Shown: positions 1 to 7,875 of the stretch, in pieces
Layout: the number at the start of each line of letters is the position of its first letter
Position numbering within the stretch: the first letter of the stretch is position 1
Assembly: GCA_021202925.1 (NCBI GenBank)
Contig: JAJQCD010000038.1
Location: forward strand, 1 to 64,000
Length of the DNA: 64,000 bases
Direction of reading: 5' to 3'
Origin: Clostridiales bacterium
GTDB lineage: Bacteria; Bacillota; Clostridia; Lachnospirales; Lachnospiraceae
Notes under the pieces: model-generated
Database searches by the model: none
Told to the model about the DNA's origin: nothing
The model's input: only the letters and a program-made list of their open reading frames with translations
Position numbers and translations under genes: made by a program

Positions 1-172
1 TTGACTACCATCGACTTAACCGCGGCGTCTAATGTTATGCAGCCATGCCAATCCTATTAATTTTCTGAAAAAAGCGCAATTTAATAGAAGGTAGTATTAC
101 CCTCTATCGTTCTTAAGTTCCATATTCTCTTTCCCTGTCGTATTTACTTCGCTTCTTACTGATTACACCTTT
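1..172. other. left edge, no gene recognised
   Basis: AT-rich stretch between the window edge and the first coding remnant. I see no convincing open frame, RNA gene or strong hairpin in it. Confidence 0.4.
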
Positions 173-484
173 TCAATCAGACAACTGTGTCTCTTCGCAT
201 TCGCTCCCTTCGCGTCTTTGTCGTAATTGATTCCCACCAGAAGCAAATCTCCGTAATACTTCTTTAAGTCGCCGTTCAGAATTATTGATCGCCTGTTCTT
301 TGATATAAGATGGATATTCTTCTCGGAGTTCTTCAATCACTTTTTTCTGTATATTCCCTACTACATCCTTCACGGATACTGCCGTTGATATAAATATGAA
401 ATCAATCAGGCCGGTTTTATCAACGTAGACTCCATTTAAAATTGTCTGAAACCCTCTGTTTCCGGGATTTAAATAGATTCCCAT
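173..484 (-). pseudogene. AAA-ATPase-like (PF09820 type) remnant with internal deletion
   Basis: The first 27 residues (MGIYLNPGNRGFQ, then a YVDKTGLI motif) match the typical N-terminus of the AAA-ATPase_like family found in many copies in gut Clostridia and Bacteroidota. In intact members this is followed by a P-loop segment reading roughly CISRPRRFGKS. Here that segment is missing and the frame jumps to a later helical region (KKVIEELREEYP). The product is 103 aa against about 500-600 in the family, so it lacks the nucleotide-binding site and most of the protein. I call it a deletion remnant. A short translated product is possible but would not be an ATPase. Confidence 0.6.
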
Positions 485-708
485 AAACTGGAACCTCCTC
501 TCAGTGATGTCTGATTACTCTATCATCTGACGATTTTGTCGCTGACCTACAAAGCTCCGTGCTGCAGGCAGCACGGATTTCCTGTCAGTCTTATTATACT
601 TTTGCGACAGTCCATAAGCAAGTATATATTTTTCTTTTTCATTCCTTTCGTCCGGAAAATCATCTGACTATTTCCGTGTTATCCGACTTCACAAACAGGC
701 AATCCCTC
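485..708. other. intergenic region with GC-rich hairpin
   Basis: No gene seen. Positions 557-565 and 568-576 form a 9-bp perfect inverted repeat (CCGTGCTGC / GCAGCACGG) with a 2-nt gap. It may act as a transcript end for the capsule genes that read leftwards into it, but it lacks a clear U-run, so the terminator reading is weak. Confidence 0.35.
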
Positions 709-2658
709 TCACACTGCCGTCGCCGCTGCTTCTTCCTCTGCCTGATGCTTTGCTTCCTGAATCAGATGAATATCACCGCTCCGTTCCGCATCATCTTTGC
801 TTCCATGGATCACGCCGTCCGGCTTCTCTCCCACCGGGTGGAAGGTCGGCACGATTTTCTCTACCATCTCTACGATATCGGGGCTGTTTTCGTAACTGGC
901 GGCTGCCAGTTCTTCCAGTTGTTTTAGGAATGCTTCGACCTCGAAGGGGATCGGTTTGCCGATGTAGATCAGTTCGTTGTCGGTCTTTTTGATGCCTTCC
1001 TCTGCCATCAGTTTTTCTTCGTAGAGCTTCTCGCCTGGCCGCAGACCGGTATAGACGATTTCAATGTCTTCGTCCGGTTTGTAGCCGGACAGTTTGATCA
1101 GGTTGCGGGCGAGGGTGTCGATTTTGACCGGTTCGCCCATATCGAGGACGAAGATTTCTCCGCCCCAGGCGTAGGTCCCGGCCTGCAACACGAGGCTGAC
1201 GGCTTCGGGGATGGTCATGAAGTAGCGCACGATATCGGGGTGGGTGACCGTAACCGGGCCGCCTTCGGCAATCTGCTGTTTGAACTGCGGAAGGACGGAG
1301 CCGTTGCTGCCGAGTACGTTTCCGAAGCGCACGGCGACGAACTGGGTTCCGGTGCGTCCGTTGTTCTTCACACTCTCGACCTTTAGCTTGCTACCGTTCT
1401 TTTTACGGCTGGCACGGATGGTTTCCAGTTCGTCCATGGCGAAAGAATTGGCCGGGGTATGCTTCTTCGAACCGGACGGGTCTTTGTGGGCGTGAACGAA
1501 GGGGAGCAAGTCGATCTGGCCGCTCTTGCTGATGGCGTCCATACTCTGGATAACCATCTCGCAGAGACGTTTGGATGTGCCCATGATATTGGTAGGATTG
1601 ACGGCTTTGTCGGTGCTGATCAGCACAAAGCGTTTCGTTCCATGTGTGAGCGCGGCATAGGCCGTCTTGTAAGTGCCGATGACGTTGTTCTTAATCGCTT
1701 CATTCGGGCTGTATTCCATTAACGGCACATGCTTGTGCGCGGCCGCGTGAAAAACGATGTCCGGATGATAGCTCTCAAATACCTGGTTGATGCGGCGGCT
1801 GTCGCGGACGGAACCGATCAGTACATTCAGGTTGAGGTCCGGATAGTTCTTACGAAGCTCACGCTCAATCAGATAAGTCGTGTTTTCATAGATGTCAAAG
1901 ATAATCAGCCGTTTGGGCTCGTGCGCGGCGATCTGACGGCACAGTTCGCTGCCGATGGAACCGCCGCCACCCGTGACGAGGATGGTCTTGCCCTGTATGT
2001 AGCGGAAGATTTCTTCCATATCCACCCGGATCGTATCGTTGAGCACCATCTCCATCGTCACCCAGGTGCAGACCACAAACGCACCTGCCATCGCGCCCAT
2101 CATCGCATTGCGCATGTTGTTGGGGCTGGATTTGGCAAGCGGAATCTCCCCGCTCTCAATCAGCTTCGGCGGCACCAGTTCCATGATGTCCCCTATGTAA
2201 TCGGCGGCCGTTTCCGCCGTGCAGTCGACAATCCGTTTCGCCATAATCGGATCCGAATCCCGTACGGTAATAGACAGGATGCGCGTGTCGGTTGGATTGT
2301 TGATGGAAATACGTCCCCTTAACTGGCGATAGCTGATATTCAGATCCAGCTTTTCAATCACATCCTCCAGTACCGGGCGGCTCGTGACGATGATCTGATA
2401 ATCCGCGGTCAGCTGCGTGCCGATCTGCAGGTCAGCCAGAGAGGTTAACGTCGTCTCCTTCGAAAGAACATACATCATCACGGTCGACTGATACTGCGGC
2501 ACCAGCACATACATGCTATACGCCATCGCAATGCCCCCGCAGAGCAAAGCCGCTGTTATAATTAACAGCAGGCGACGCTTCAGCTCCAGCAGGAGCTGAA
2601 GCAAATCGATTTCAGTCACAACATTTTCACGGCTGCCTTTGCCCGTTTTGCGTTCCAT
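709..2658 (-). CDS. Wzz/YveK-type chain-length domain fused to CapD/FlaA1-type nucleotide-sugar dehydratase
   Basis: Residues about 15-205 look like a capsular chain-length determinant (Wzz/YveK). There is a transmembrane segment near residues 32-52 (LLLIITAALLCGGIAMAY), an extracytoplasmic part, and a second membrane segment near 185-203. From about residue 212 the sequence becomes the catalytic domain of the CapD/EpsC/FlaA1 short-chain dehydrogenase family: NAD-binding GKTILVTGGGGSIGSEL, ISTDKAVNPTNIMGTSKR, VRFGNVLGSNGSVLPQF and GLRPGEKLYEE. Normal CapD proteins carry four membrane helices and a CoA-binding-like domain before this point. Here a Wzz protein replaces them. The joint (VLNDTI then RVDMEEI) looks like a recombination seam, because Wzz proteins usually continue after DDTI and CapD proteins carry VDMEEI just before the dehydratase domain. 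The frame is continuous over 649 aa. It lies 38 bp downstream of cpsB. No CpsD-type tyrosine kinase is present, as expected if a deletion removed it. Confidence 0.75.
   Translation of the reverse strand: MERKTGKGSRENVVTEIDLLQLLLELKRRLLLIITAALLCGGIAMAYSMYVLVPQYQSTVMMYVLSKETTLTSLADLQIGTQLTADYQIIVTSRPVLEDVIEKLDLNISYRQLRGRISINNPTDTRILSITVRDSDPIMAKRIVDCTAETAADYIGDIMELVPPKLIESGEIPLAKSSPNNMRNAMMGAMAGAFVVCTWVTMEMVLNDTIRVDMEEIFRYIQGKTILVTGGGGSIGSELCRQIAAHEPKRLIIFDIYENTTYLIERELRKNYPDLNLNVLIGSVRDSRRINQVFESYHPDIVFHAAAHKHVPLMEYSPNEAIKNNVIGTYKTAYAALTHGTKRFVLISTDKAVNPTNIMGTSKRLCEMVIQSMDAISKSGQIDLLPFVHAHKDPSGSKKHTPANSFAMDELETIRASRKKNGSKLKVESVKNNGRTGTQFVAVRFGNVLGSNGSVLPQFKQQIAEGGPVTVTHPDIVRYFMTIPEAVSLVLQAGTYAWGGEIFVLDMGEPVKIDTLARNLIKLSGYKPDEDIEIVYTGLRPGEKLYEEKLMAEEGIKKTDNELIYIGKPIPFEVEAFLKQLEELAAASYENSPDIVEMVEKIVPTFHPVGEKPDGVIHGSKDDAERSGDIHLIQEAKHQAEEEAAATAV
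2577..2602. repeat. 11-bp perfect inverted repeat inside the Wzz coding start
   Basis: GCTTCAGCTCC at 2577-2587 and its complement at 2592-2602 are separated by 4 nt. It lies within Leu/Glu codons early in the Wzz part and may be a by-product of repeated Leu-Glu codons, though it would fold stably in the mRNA. Confidence 0.4.
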
Positions 2659-2696
2659 ACCTGTTTCCGCTCCAATCTATTCTGTATTTTGTCGGT

Positions 2697-3404
2697 TCAC
2701 GGGATCGGTTCCCCGTTCACCAGACGAAGCGGATTCTCCTCTGTCATTATCCGGATCATTTCCCGCTCGACATTTTTCTCAAGCCATGCCATGGCTGCCT
2801 GTGTTTCCGGTGGACGCCAGTCCGTGCGATGCATGTCTGTGCCCAGGAACTGGATCCGGCCTTCGCTGACCAGGCGGCGGCACCGTCGGACTTCGCGGCT
2901 GTACCATTTTCCGGCAAGACTGTCATAATTCATCTGAAAACGAGCTCCGTAACCAGCCGCATCCCGCAGGCACCCCTCTTCGTTCAGACACGCATACCGT
3001 TCCACGTGCGCGATCACCGGCCAATATCCGGCTTCCGAAAGGCGACGCACGCCGAGAAGAAACTGCTTTGCCGCCATATCCGGCTCGAATTCTACCAGCA
3101 CATAACGGGTATGATTGATGGAATATGCTTCGCCGCATTTCAGCCGCTCAACCAGCCCATCGTGATAATACGTCTCCTGTCCAGGCCACACAGAAAAACC
3201 AGGATAGAAGCGGCGAATCTCGCAGGCGAGCACCCGCACCCTCTCATCCAGTCCTGTAAGCGGCCTCCTTCTGGAATCATGCGGCGTTGCAATCACACCG
3301 GTAAATCCCTGTTTGGCCAGACTCCGTATCATCTGCAAAGACTCATCCATTGTCCGGGAACCATCATCCACCCCCGGAATCACATGGCTGTGTACATCGA
3401 TCAT
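2697..3404 (-). CDS. cpsB: CpsB/YwqE-type capsular protein-tyrosine phosphatase (PHP family)
   Basis: 235 aa, the usual size for the manganese-dependent PHP-fold phosphatases that dephosphorylate the CpsD/Wze kinase during capsule or exopolysaccharide assembly. Metal-ligand motifs are visible: MIDVHSHVIPGVDDGS (H5, H7), ATPHD, a Glu in GQETYY, IAHVERY and TDMHRTD. Its start overlaps the stop of the upstream HTH gene by 4 bp (ATGA), so the two are translationally coupled, and the Wzz-CapD fusion follows 38 bp later. No kinase partner is left in this locus, so its present substrate is unclear. Confidence 0.88.
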   Translation of the reverse strand: MIDVHSHVIPGVDDGSRTMDESLQMIRSLAKQGFTGVIATPHDSRRRPLTGLDERVRVLACEIRRFYPGFSVWPGQETYYHDGLVERLKCGEAYSINHTRYVLVEFEPDMAAKQFLLGVRRLSEAGYWPVIAHVERYACLNEEGCLRDAAGYGARFQMNYDSLAGKWYSREVRRCRRLVSEGRIQFLGTDMHRTDWRPPETQAAMAWLEKNVEREMIRIMTEENPLRLVNGEPIP

Positions 3405-3685
3405 TCTTCCGCGCCGACAACACGATTCCTGTCATCTGAGTCGCCAAACTGCATGGCAAAGAACTGACGGCAATCCGCCAGGTTAACAGTTGACCCTTCT
3501 TCCTGCAACGCATCCAACATCAGATTCAGTGTTGCCTTGCTCTTATTCTTTCCCGAGATGATATCGCAGACCGTCGCTTCGCTCTTACCAACCCGTTTAC
3601 CCAGTTCCTTCACTGTAAGGTTGTTCTGTGCCATCAGCAGTTTGATAAGCATTCCTTCCGGCGTCACCTTATAAACTCTTCTCAA
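3401..3685 (-). CDS. small XRE-like helix-turn-helix regulator of the capsule locus
   Basis: 94 aa. The middle reads as an XRE-type helix-turn-helix: LTVKELGKRVGKSEATVCDI followed by a third helix rich in Lys/Ser. The rest is short, with no ligand or membrane domain. It is the first gene of the unit HTH-cpsB-wzz/capD, with a 4-bp overlap to cpsB, and is preceded by TTGAGA-type leader sequence and an AGGAGG-like site. The putative invertible promoter lies directly upstream. A role as local activator or antiterminator of capsule genes is an inference from position. Confidence 0.7.
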   Translation of the reverse strand: MRRVYKVTPEGMLIKLLMAQNNLTVKELGKRVGKSEATVCDIISGKNKSKATLNLMLDALQEEGSTVNLADCRQFFAMQFGDSDDRNRVVGAEE

Positions 3686-3753
3686 CTGTCATTCCTCCTT
3701 CGTCTGTCCTTCTGCATACTTCTCACTCTGCCCCCTCGGTTTCTTTCATCTGC

Positions 3754-3783
3754 CTGACCGCATAATGTATATTATGCGGTCAG
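3754..3783. repeat. left crossover-like palindrome of putative invertible switch
   Basis: Perfect palindrome: arms of 13 nt (CTGACCGCATAAT and complement) at 3754-3766 and 3771-3783 around GTAT. Read as a tyrosine-recombinase site it is two 11-nt arms around an asymmetric 8-nt spacer, ATGTATAT. The 21 nt at 3756-3776 recur exactly, inverted, at 3979-3999. Confidence 0.75.
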
Positions 3784-3800
3784 ATTGATTTGATGCCTCT

Positions 3801-3829
3801 ATTCTACATTATTACAAAAGAAAAAGCAA
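3801..3829 (-). promoter_or_regulatory. promoter inside the putative invertible segment, facing the capsule genes
   Basis: On the minus strand -35 TTGCTT (3824-3829) and -10 TAGAAT (3801-3806) are separated by exactly 17 nt. Transcription would start near 3794, run through the left palindrome and enter the HTH-cpsB-wzz/capD unit 110 nt later. It is the best promoter match I found in the 3686-3989 gap. Inverting the segment would turn it towards the recombinase gene (antisense), leaving the capsule genes without it. Confidence 0.65.
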
Positions 3830-3978
3830 GATAAATCCTGGAAAAACTGAAAAATCGAATAAAAGATTTTAATTCTGGCTGATGAAGCAATGGCAGGCAG
3901 TCGGATTTCCTGCGCCCGGATTTACGCAGAGGACGACGGATGGATCGTTGATTTACAGGGCTTTGCGCGCAGATACTA

Positions 3979-3999
3979 CATAATATACATTATGCGGTC
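3979..3999. repeat. right crossover-like site of putative invertible switch
   Basis: Exact inverse copy of 3756-3776. It keeps one full arm and the 8-nt spacer but only about four matching bases of the second arm, so it is an imperfect palindrome. The last two sense codons and the stop of the recombinase gene lie within it, which leaves the protein unchanged whichever way the segment is turned. Confidence 0.7.
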
Positions 4000-4901
4000 T
4001 TTTCTTTTGTTGGCATGATCTTTTTGCGTTCCCTCAGAAAATCAGACAGATCCACCAGTCCCATGTTGTTGAGTGCGGTCATCTGCTCTTCCATACTTCC
4101 CTGTGTATAGATCCTCGTTGTATTCAGGCTCGAATGCCCCATGATATCTGCCAGGTGATTTGCATTCTTCTCTTTCGCATAAAACACACAGGCAAACAGA
4201 TGGCGCAGGTTATGCGGGAATATTTTACTCCGCGCAATGCCCGCTTCTTCTGCAAGCGCTTTCATATCCCGGCAGATATTGCTCCGATCCAACGGTTTTC
4301 CGTTCCGTGTCACGAATACACTGCCCACCTTAATCCCGGCATCTTTGATACACTCCCCGAGAAGAAGCCTCAAATTCTTTGGCAGCAGGACTCTCCTTGT
4401 CTTTCCCTTTAATGTCACATCTGCGAATCCCCGACGCACGGCCTCTACCGTGATGAATCTCAGTTCACTGACTCTTAGCCCCATTGAACATAACGTCTGC
4501 ATCACCAGATTCAGCCGTTTCCTTCCCAGACGTCGGGCAGCGGCAAGCAGCATTTCGTATTCTTCCTTTGTCATCACCTTATCCACCAGCCGGAACGTCT
4601 CCTTCTGAATTTTCTTAAGCTTCACGAGACAATCATACCAGCCCATCCGCTTAAAGAAACCATTTAATGCGCAGAGCTTCGCATTGATGCTTCGCGGCTG
4701 ATACTGTCCCTCCATCGATTCCTTATAACGGCGAGCCATATCCTTATCCACCGGCTTCCCATCCGCAAACTGCATAAAAGCCTCCAGGTCACGCAGATAC
4801 TGGTCAATCGTATTGCTACTCTTCTCCTCCTCCACCAGTGTTCTCCTGTAATCCGCCAGTACCTTCTCATTGATTATTCTGTCTTTTGTCTTACGCATCA
4901 T
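3990..4901 (-). CDS. tyrosine recombinase/integrase, likely DNA invertase of the capsule switch
   Basis: 303 aa with the two-domain plan of phage-integrase-family recombinases. An N-terminal SAM-like core-binding domain covers about residues 10-95 and the catalytic domain about 108-290. The catalytic set is visible: R143 (GLRVSELR), a Lys in the beta-hairpin near 166-168, H230 and R233 (PHNLRHLFA), H256 (MGHSSLNTTRIY) and nucleophile Y265. The size suits XerC/D-like or invertase proteins better than large phage integrases, and no other phage gene adjoins it. It is transcribed towards the inverted-repeat segment and ends inside one repeat, which suggests it acts on those sites. Confidence 0.85.
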   Translation of the reverse strand: MMRKTKDRIINEKVLADYRRTLVEEEKSSNTIDQYLRDLEAFMQFADGKPVDKDMARRYKESMEGQYQPRSINAKLCALNGFFKRMGWYDCLVKLKKIQKETFRLVDKVMTKEEYEMLLAAARRLGRKRLNLVMQTLCSMGLRVSELRFITVEAVRRGFADVTLKGKTRRVLLPKNLRLLLGECIKDAGIKVGSVFVTRNGKPLDRSNICRDMKALAEEAGIARSKIFPHNLRHLFACVFYAKEKNANHLADIMGHSSLNTTRIYTQGSMEEQMTALNNMGLVDLSDFLRERKKIMPTKEKTA

Positions 4902-5025
4902 ACAAACCTCCTACTGTTCCGATGAAATAGTTTCAAACCCGTCTATTGTGTCTTTTCAATTATAAAGGAAACAGGGGAGGTTCTGTTCTGACTTTTGGTT
5001 TATTACGACCGATTTTGACGTAAAA

Positions 5026-5045
5026 AACCCGGATTTCTCCGGGTT
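5026..5045 (-). terminator. rho-independent terminator
   Basis: Stem AACCCGGA/TCCGGGTT around TTTC, followed on the minus strand by a run of six U. It ends the unit containing the truncated symporter. Confidence 0.75.
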
Positions 5046-5092
5046 ACAGGATAATTGTGTGATATTTTAAATTGTTATTCCATTCTCAAAAC

Positions 5093-5578
5093 TTACTGAG
5101 CGCATTCCGATGAAAGAAATTCCGACGGATATTTCCTGCAAGTTGCAAAGCTGACACTGACCAGTCCCACTGCGCAGGCAATCGTCCCCGGAACAGTTGC
5201 GCCAATTCCGAAAGGAAGCCCGACCAGCTTCCACCCGACACATACGACAAATCCGCATATCATACCTGCCAGGATCCCCTGTTTCGTTGCTTTCTTCCAG
5301 TAAAGAGCGGCAAAGCACGGAAGTCCGGCCGACGCCGCATAGAAGCTCCAGGCAAACATCAGAATGTTATACGCATTTTTGATATACAGAGCGATAATCA
5401 GAGCGCCAACAGAGAGAGCCACGGCGAACAGCCTTGATAAGGCAAGCTCTGATTTTTCCTTCAAATCCGGGACAACTGCGTCTGTTGATCCATACGCAGC
5501 AAGTACTTCATCTCCGATAATCTGATACGCAACAATTCCCATGAAAAAGACCAGAACGATTGTCACCCACCTGTCGCT
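5093..5578 (-). pseudogene. C-terminal fragment of a sodium:solute symporter (SSS family)
   Basis: The readable frame (GTG at 5566, open back to a stop at 5579-5581) encodes about 157 aa with four hydrophobic helices. It resembles the last third of SSS-family symporters, including an inner motif FYAASAGLPCFAALYWKKATKQGILAGM typical of the segment before the final helices. Family members are about 450-520 aa, so the N-terminal two thirds, including the sodium and substrate sites, are gone. No usual ribosome site precedes the GTG. I call it a truncated remnant. Confidence 0.7.
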
Positions 5579-5590
5579 CTAGGATTTCCT

Positions 5591-6127
5591 TCACCATGCA
5601 ACTTTTTCTAAGCGGAACGGTCCCGTATAATCCCCATTCTCGTCCAGAAACGTAACCAACGTGATTTCCGGTATATTTTCCACCCCAAATCCGGACTCAT
5701 CCGGCGTATCATGTGGCTGCAGCATCCACAAAACTTTTGTCTGCCCCTGTCCATCAGGACACGAAAATAATACATTGTATTGGATGTACCCGTCAATCGG
5801 AGTCCTCTCCACATATTTCATCCAGTCAGAAAAGTCCTGGCCGCTGCGCGGATTATACCTCCTGCCCTCTTCCACGGTTTCATCCACTCCGGGAAATCCC
5901 ACAAACGCATGGTTTCGAATCAGCGGCTTCCGAATACCATGTTTCTCATTGATGAAATCCACGGACTCGCCATAAGAAAAAGAACAGCTGACAAAGTATC
6001 CTTCTTTCGCATGAGGCGCGGTATCCGATGACGAATCGGCTGGCTGGCATATTCCGAGCGATACCTTTGGAGTTTCCGCTTTTGTGGCTGGCGCCTTTTT
6101 ATGAAAAAACGAAAATTTCATTGTCAT
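5591..6127 (-). CDS. hypothetical soluble protein
   Basis: 178 aa, not recognised. No signal peptide or membrane segment. The start is supported by AAAGGAGA 6 nt upstream. The first 40 residues are Lys/Ala/Ser rich and probably flexible. The remainder is acidic with many aromatic residues and could be a compact beta-rich domain. It sits among remnants, ends just after the symporter fragment begins, and has no clear functional neighbour. Confidence 0.55.
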   Translation of the reverse strand: MTMKFSFFHKKAPATKAETPKVSLGICQPADSSSDTAPHAKEGYFVSCSFSYGESVDFINEKHGIRKPLIRNHAFVGFPGVDETVEEGRRYNPRSGQDFSDWMKYVERTPIDGYIQYNVLFSCPDGQGQTKVLWMLQPHDTPDESGFGVENIPEITLVTFLDENGDYTGPFRLEKVAW

Positions 6128-6197
6128 CCTATCTCCTTTAAAATATTCTCATCTTATTGTATCAGCGCTCATTCTTACGATATCGGAGGTGTGCTTC

Positions 6198-6385
6198 TTA
6201 TGCTTGCGCTTGCAGCCAGAGCATGCATGATCCCATATGCATCTTTCTTCTGAAAAGATAAACTTTAAATGAGATCCGTTTATGATCGCCCCGGACAGCC
6301 TCTTTCCTGATCCGCACCCGGAACTCAATCTCTGCTTCCGCAGCAAACCCAAACCCTTCCTTATCCCAAATCAGAGGGAATCTTC
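6198..6385 (-). other. coding-like stretch of unknown origin after the WG-like lipoprotein
   Basis: One minus-strand frame, shifted relative to the upstream lipoprotein gene, is open from before 6386 to a TAA at 6198-6200. It reads like real protein (ELRRFPLIWDKEGFGF, then a basic beta-like stretch) but has no start of its own. It may be the frameshifted or fused tail of an older gene. Weak evidence. Confidence 0.25.
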
Positions 6386-7309
6386 TCAGTTCTTCCAGAC
6401 TGTTCCTGACTGAAATTCCCAGAACACTACATCATATCCATCTTCCTTCTGGCAGCGGAACACATAACCTTTGATATCTTCTTTGTCCAGATACATTTCG
6501 TGTGTCACATCTGCATATTCTGCCTCCACAATCATGTCGTCCCAACGTACTATGCCTTCTTTTTTGTCCTCTGTCCAGACATACGCCATTTCATCGAACG
6601 GATCGCTGATCTGTGTAAAATCATCCAGCACAATCTCCCGTTCCTCCTCCGGCCACTCATCCCCAAGCCGGAATAAAGCCGCCTTCCCGTCTCTGATACC
6701 AGTTCCGATACAAGTAATGTCAGGCAGTTTGTTGATATACTCATAACCATCGAAGATAATGTTCTCTTCCCGGTCAATCACGCACCATATCCCATCCTCT
6801 TTCTGAACCCGCGCATACTGCCCCTGTGCTTCCCTGAACGAATACGCCTTGATGTATTTGCCGGAAGTCAACCGATTCCACTCCTGATCGATGTAATAGT
6901 AATAATCCCCTTCTTTTACCAGCGTGTAGTCAGACAATGGTTCTGCTTCAGAAAATGTCCCCGGCATGATAATCTGAACATTCGTTCCATCAATTTCCGC
7001 GTACCCGACCAGACCATCGTCATCGATATACCGGAATATTCCGTTTTCTCCTGGATCGCAGTCCCAGTAATAATAAATATATTTGCATGGGCCAAAGATG
7101 GCGCCTTCCTGCGAATCCCACAGATATGCTTTTCCGTCCCGGTACCGGATTTCCGTAAAGGTCTCTTCCTCTTCTTCTGCCGGAACATTTGTTCTTATTT
7201 CCATGATTGTTTTTGTCTCTGTATTCTCCTCCTGTTTGGACTGGCTGCAGGCACACACTGACAGTCCTATTGCTGTAATGATACAGATGGCTATGCTTGT
7301 TCTCCTCAT
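6386..7309 (-). CDS. WG-repeat-like lipoprotein
   Basis: 307 aa. The N-terminus is a lipoprotein signal (IAICIITAIGLSVCAC) with probable lipidated Cys21, then an acidic linker. From residue 50 there are repeated short units of the type G-x-W/Y...DxxG, for example DGKAYLWDSQEGAIFGPCKY, KEDGIWCVIDREENIIFDGY and KKEGIVRWDDMIVEAEYADV, which resemble WG-repeat beta hairpins. The protein is predicted to be exported and anchored to the outer face of the membrane. Function unknown. A weak ribosome site and a stand-alone position suggest a single-gene unit. Confidence 0.65.
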   Translation of the reverse strand: MRRTSIAICIITAIGLSVCACSQSKQEENTETKTIMEIRTNVPAEEEEETFTEIRYRDGKAYLWDSQEGAIFGPCKYIYYYWDCDPGENGIFRYIDDDGLVGYAEIDGTNVQIIMPGTFSEAEPLSDYTLVKEGDYYYYIDQEWNRLTSGKYIKAYSFREAQGQYARVQKEDGIWCVIDREENIIFDGYEYINKLPDITCIGTGIRDGKAALFRLGDEWPEEEREIVLDDFTQISDPFDEMAYVWTEDKKEGIVRWDDMIVEAEYADVTHEMYLDKEDIKGYVFRCQKEDGYDVVFWEFQSGTVWKN

Positions 7310-7345
7310 ATGTGTTCCTCCCTCATGCTGTATGCAATATAAAGA

Positions 7346-7432
7346 TTATATCGGATTTTTGGGGGTTAAGCAATGAAATATATCGGATCCATTCTTGCCG
7401 CCGGAACCCGGTTTTGGTCCTCTTGTACCCAT
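7346..7432 (-). pseudogene. start of a phage terminase small subunit gene (remnant)
   Basis: An excellent ribosome site (AAGGAGGTGC) precedes an ATG at 7432 encoding MGTRGPKPGSGGKN, the usual beginning of P27-type phage terminase small subunits. After about 16 residues the similarity stops and the frame ends at 7346. The preceding 110 bp (7450-7560, more GC-rich than the flanks) probably belong to the same phage fragment: one frame there ends GAGVTRTKSRKFLGE just before the ribosome site. No other phage gene is left. The identification rests on the short N-terminal motif. Confidence 0.45.
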
Positions 7433-7632
7433 GATTCAAAGCACCTCCTTCCCCAAGGGGCTATTCCCCTAAAAACTTTCGCGATTTTGTGCGCGTGACC
7501 CCCGCACCGTTCCCTGGGACGAAGCGAACAGAGATTCGAACCGCCCCTACCCTCAAACAAATGTCAAAAATAGGTTGAATTTCTCCTAAAACCTGCGTAT
7601 ACTAACGGTATCACATACAGGAGGTTCTACAC

Positions 7633-7875
7633 ACGAATGTAAACACAAGTAATCTCGTTTCTATCACAGAAGCCAACCAGAACTTCTCACGTGTTGCACG
7701 CATGGTTGATGAGAATGGAGCCGTTGTCATTTTAAAGAACAACACACCACGCTATCTGCTTATTGAGTTCAGTTCTGCAGAAGATGAACAGACAGCTCGC
7801 GATGAAGATGTCCTTGCTGTATCCAAACGACTGCTCGCAAAAAACCGTGAAGCTTACGGGGTACTGGCCAAATGA
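7633..7875 (+). pseudogene. Phd/YefM-family antitoxin with ACG at the start position
   Basis: The frame reads NVNTSNLVSITEANQNFSRV then an 80-residue protein ending EAYGVLAK, typical of Phd/YefM antitoxins that pair with Doc toxins. A perfect AGGAGG (7619-7624) lies 8 nt before codon 7633-7635, which is ACG where an ATG is expected, and no other in-frame start precedes the conserved SITEAN motif. It overlaps the doc start by 4 bp (ATGA). Either the start has been lost by a T-to-C change or a very weak ACG start is used. The partner toxin is truncated, so the module is inactive. Confidence 0.65.

Larger units (their letters stand above)
3756..3999. promoter_or_regulatory. putative invertible promoter segment (capsule ON/OFF switch)
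   Basis: Inverted 21-nt repeats at 3756-3776 and 3979-3999 bound about 200 nt that contain no gene but hold the promoter at 3801-3829. A tyrosine recombinase gene ends inside the right repeat. Recombinase-flipped promoters upstream of polysaccharide genes are well known in gut Bacteroides, and recombinase switches also exist in Clostridia. The arrangement here, with the promoter pointing at the capsule genes, would be the ON state. This is an inference from layout, and no alternative-orientation reads were examined. Confidence 0.6.

Noticed and set aside
2577..2602. 11-bp inverted repeat as a recombination site
   Set aside because: It lies in Leu/Glu-rich coding sequence, has no second copy and differs from the switch sites near 3.8 kb.
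7532..7542. GATTCGAACC, resembling a tRNA T-loop
   Set aside because: The flanking 70 nt on either strand do not form acceptor, D and anticodon arms.
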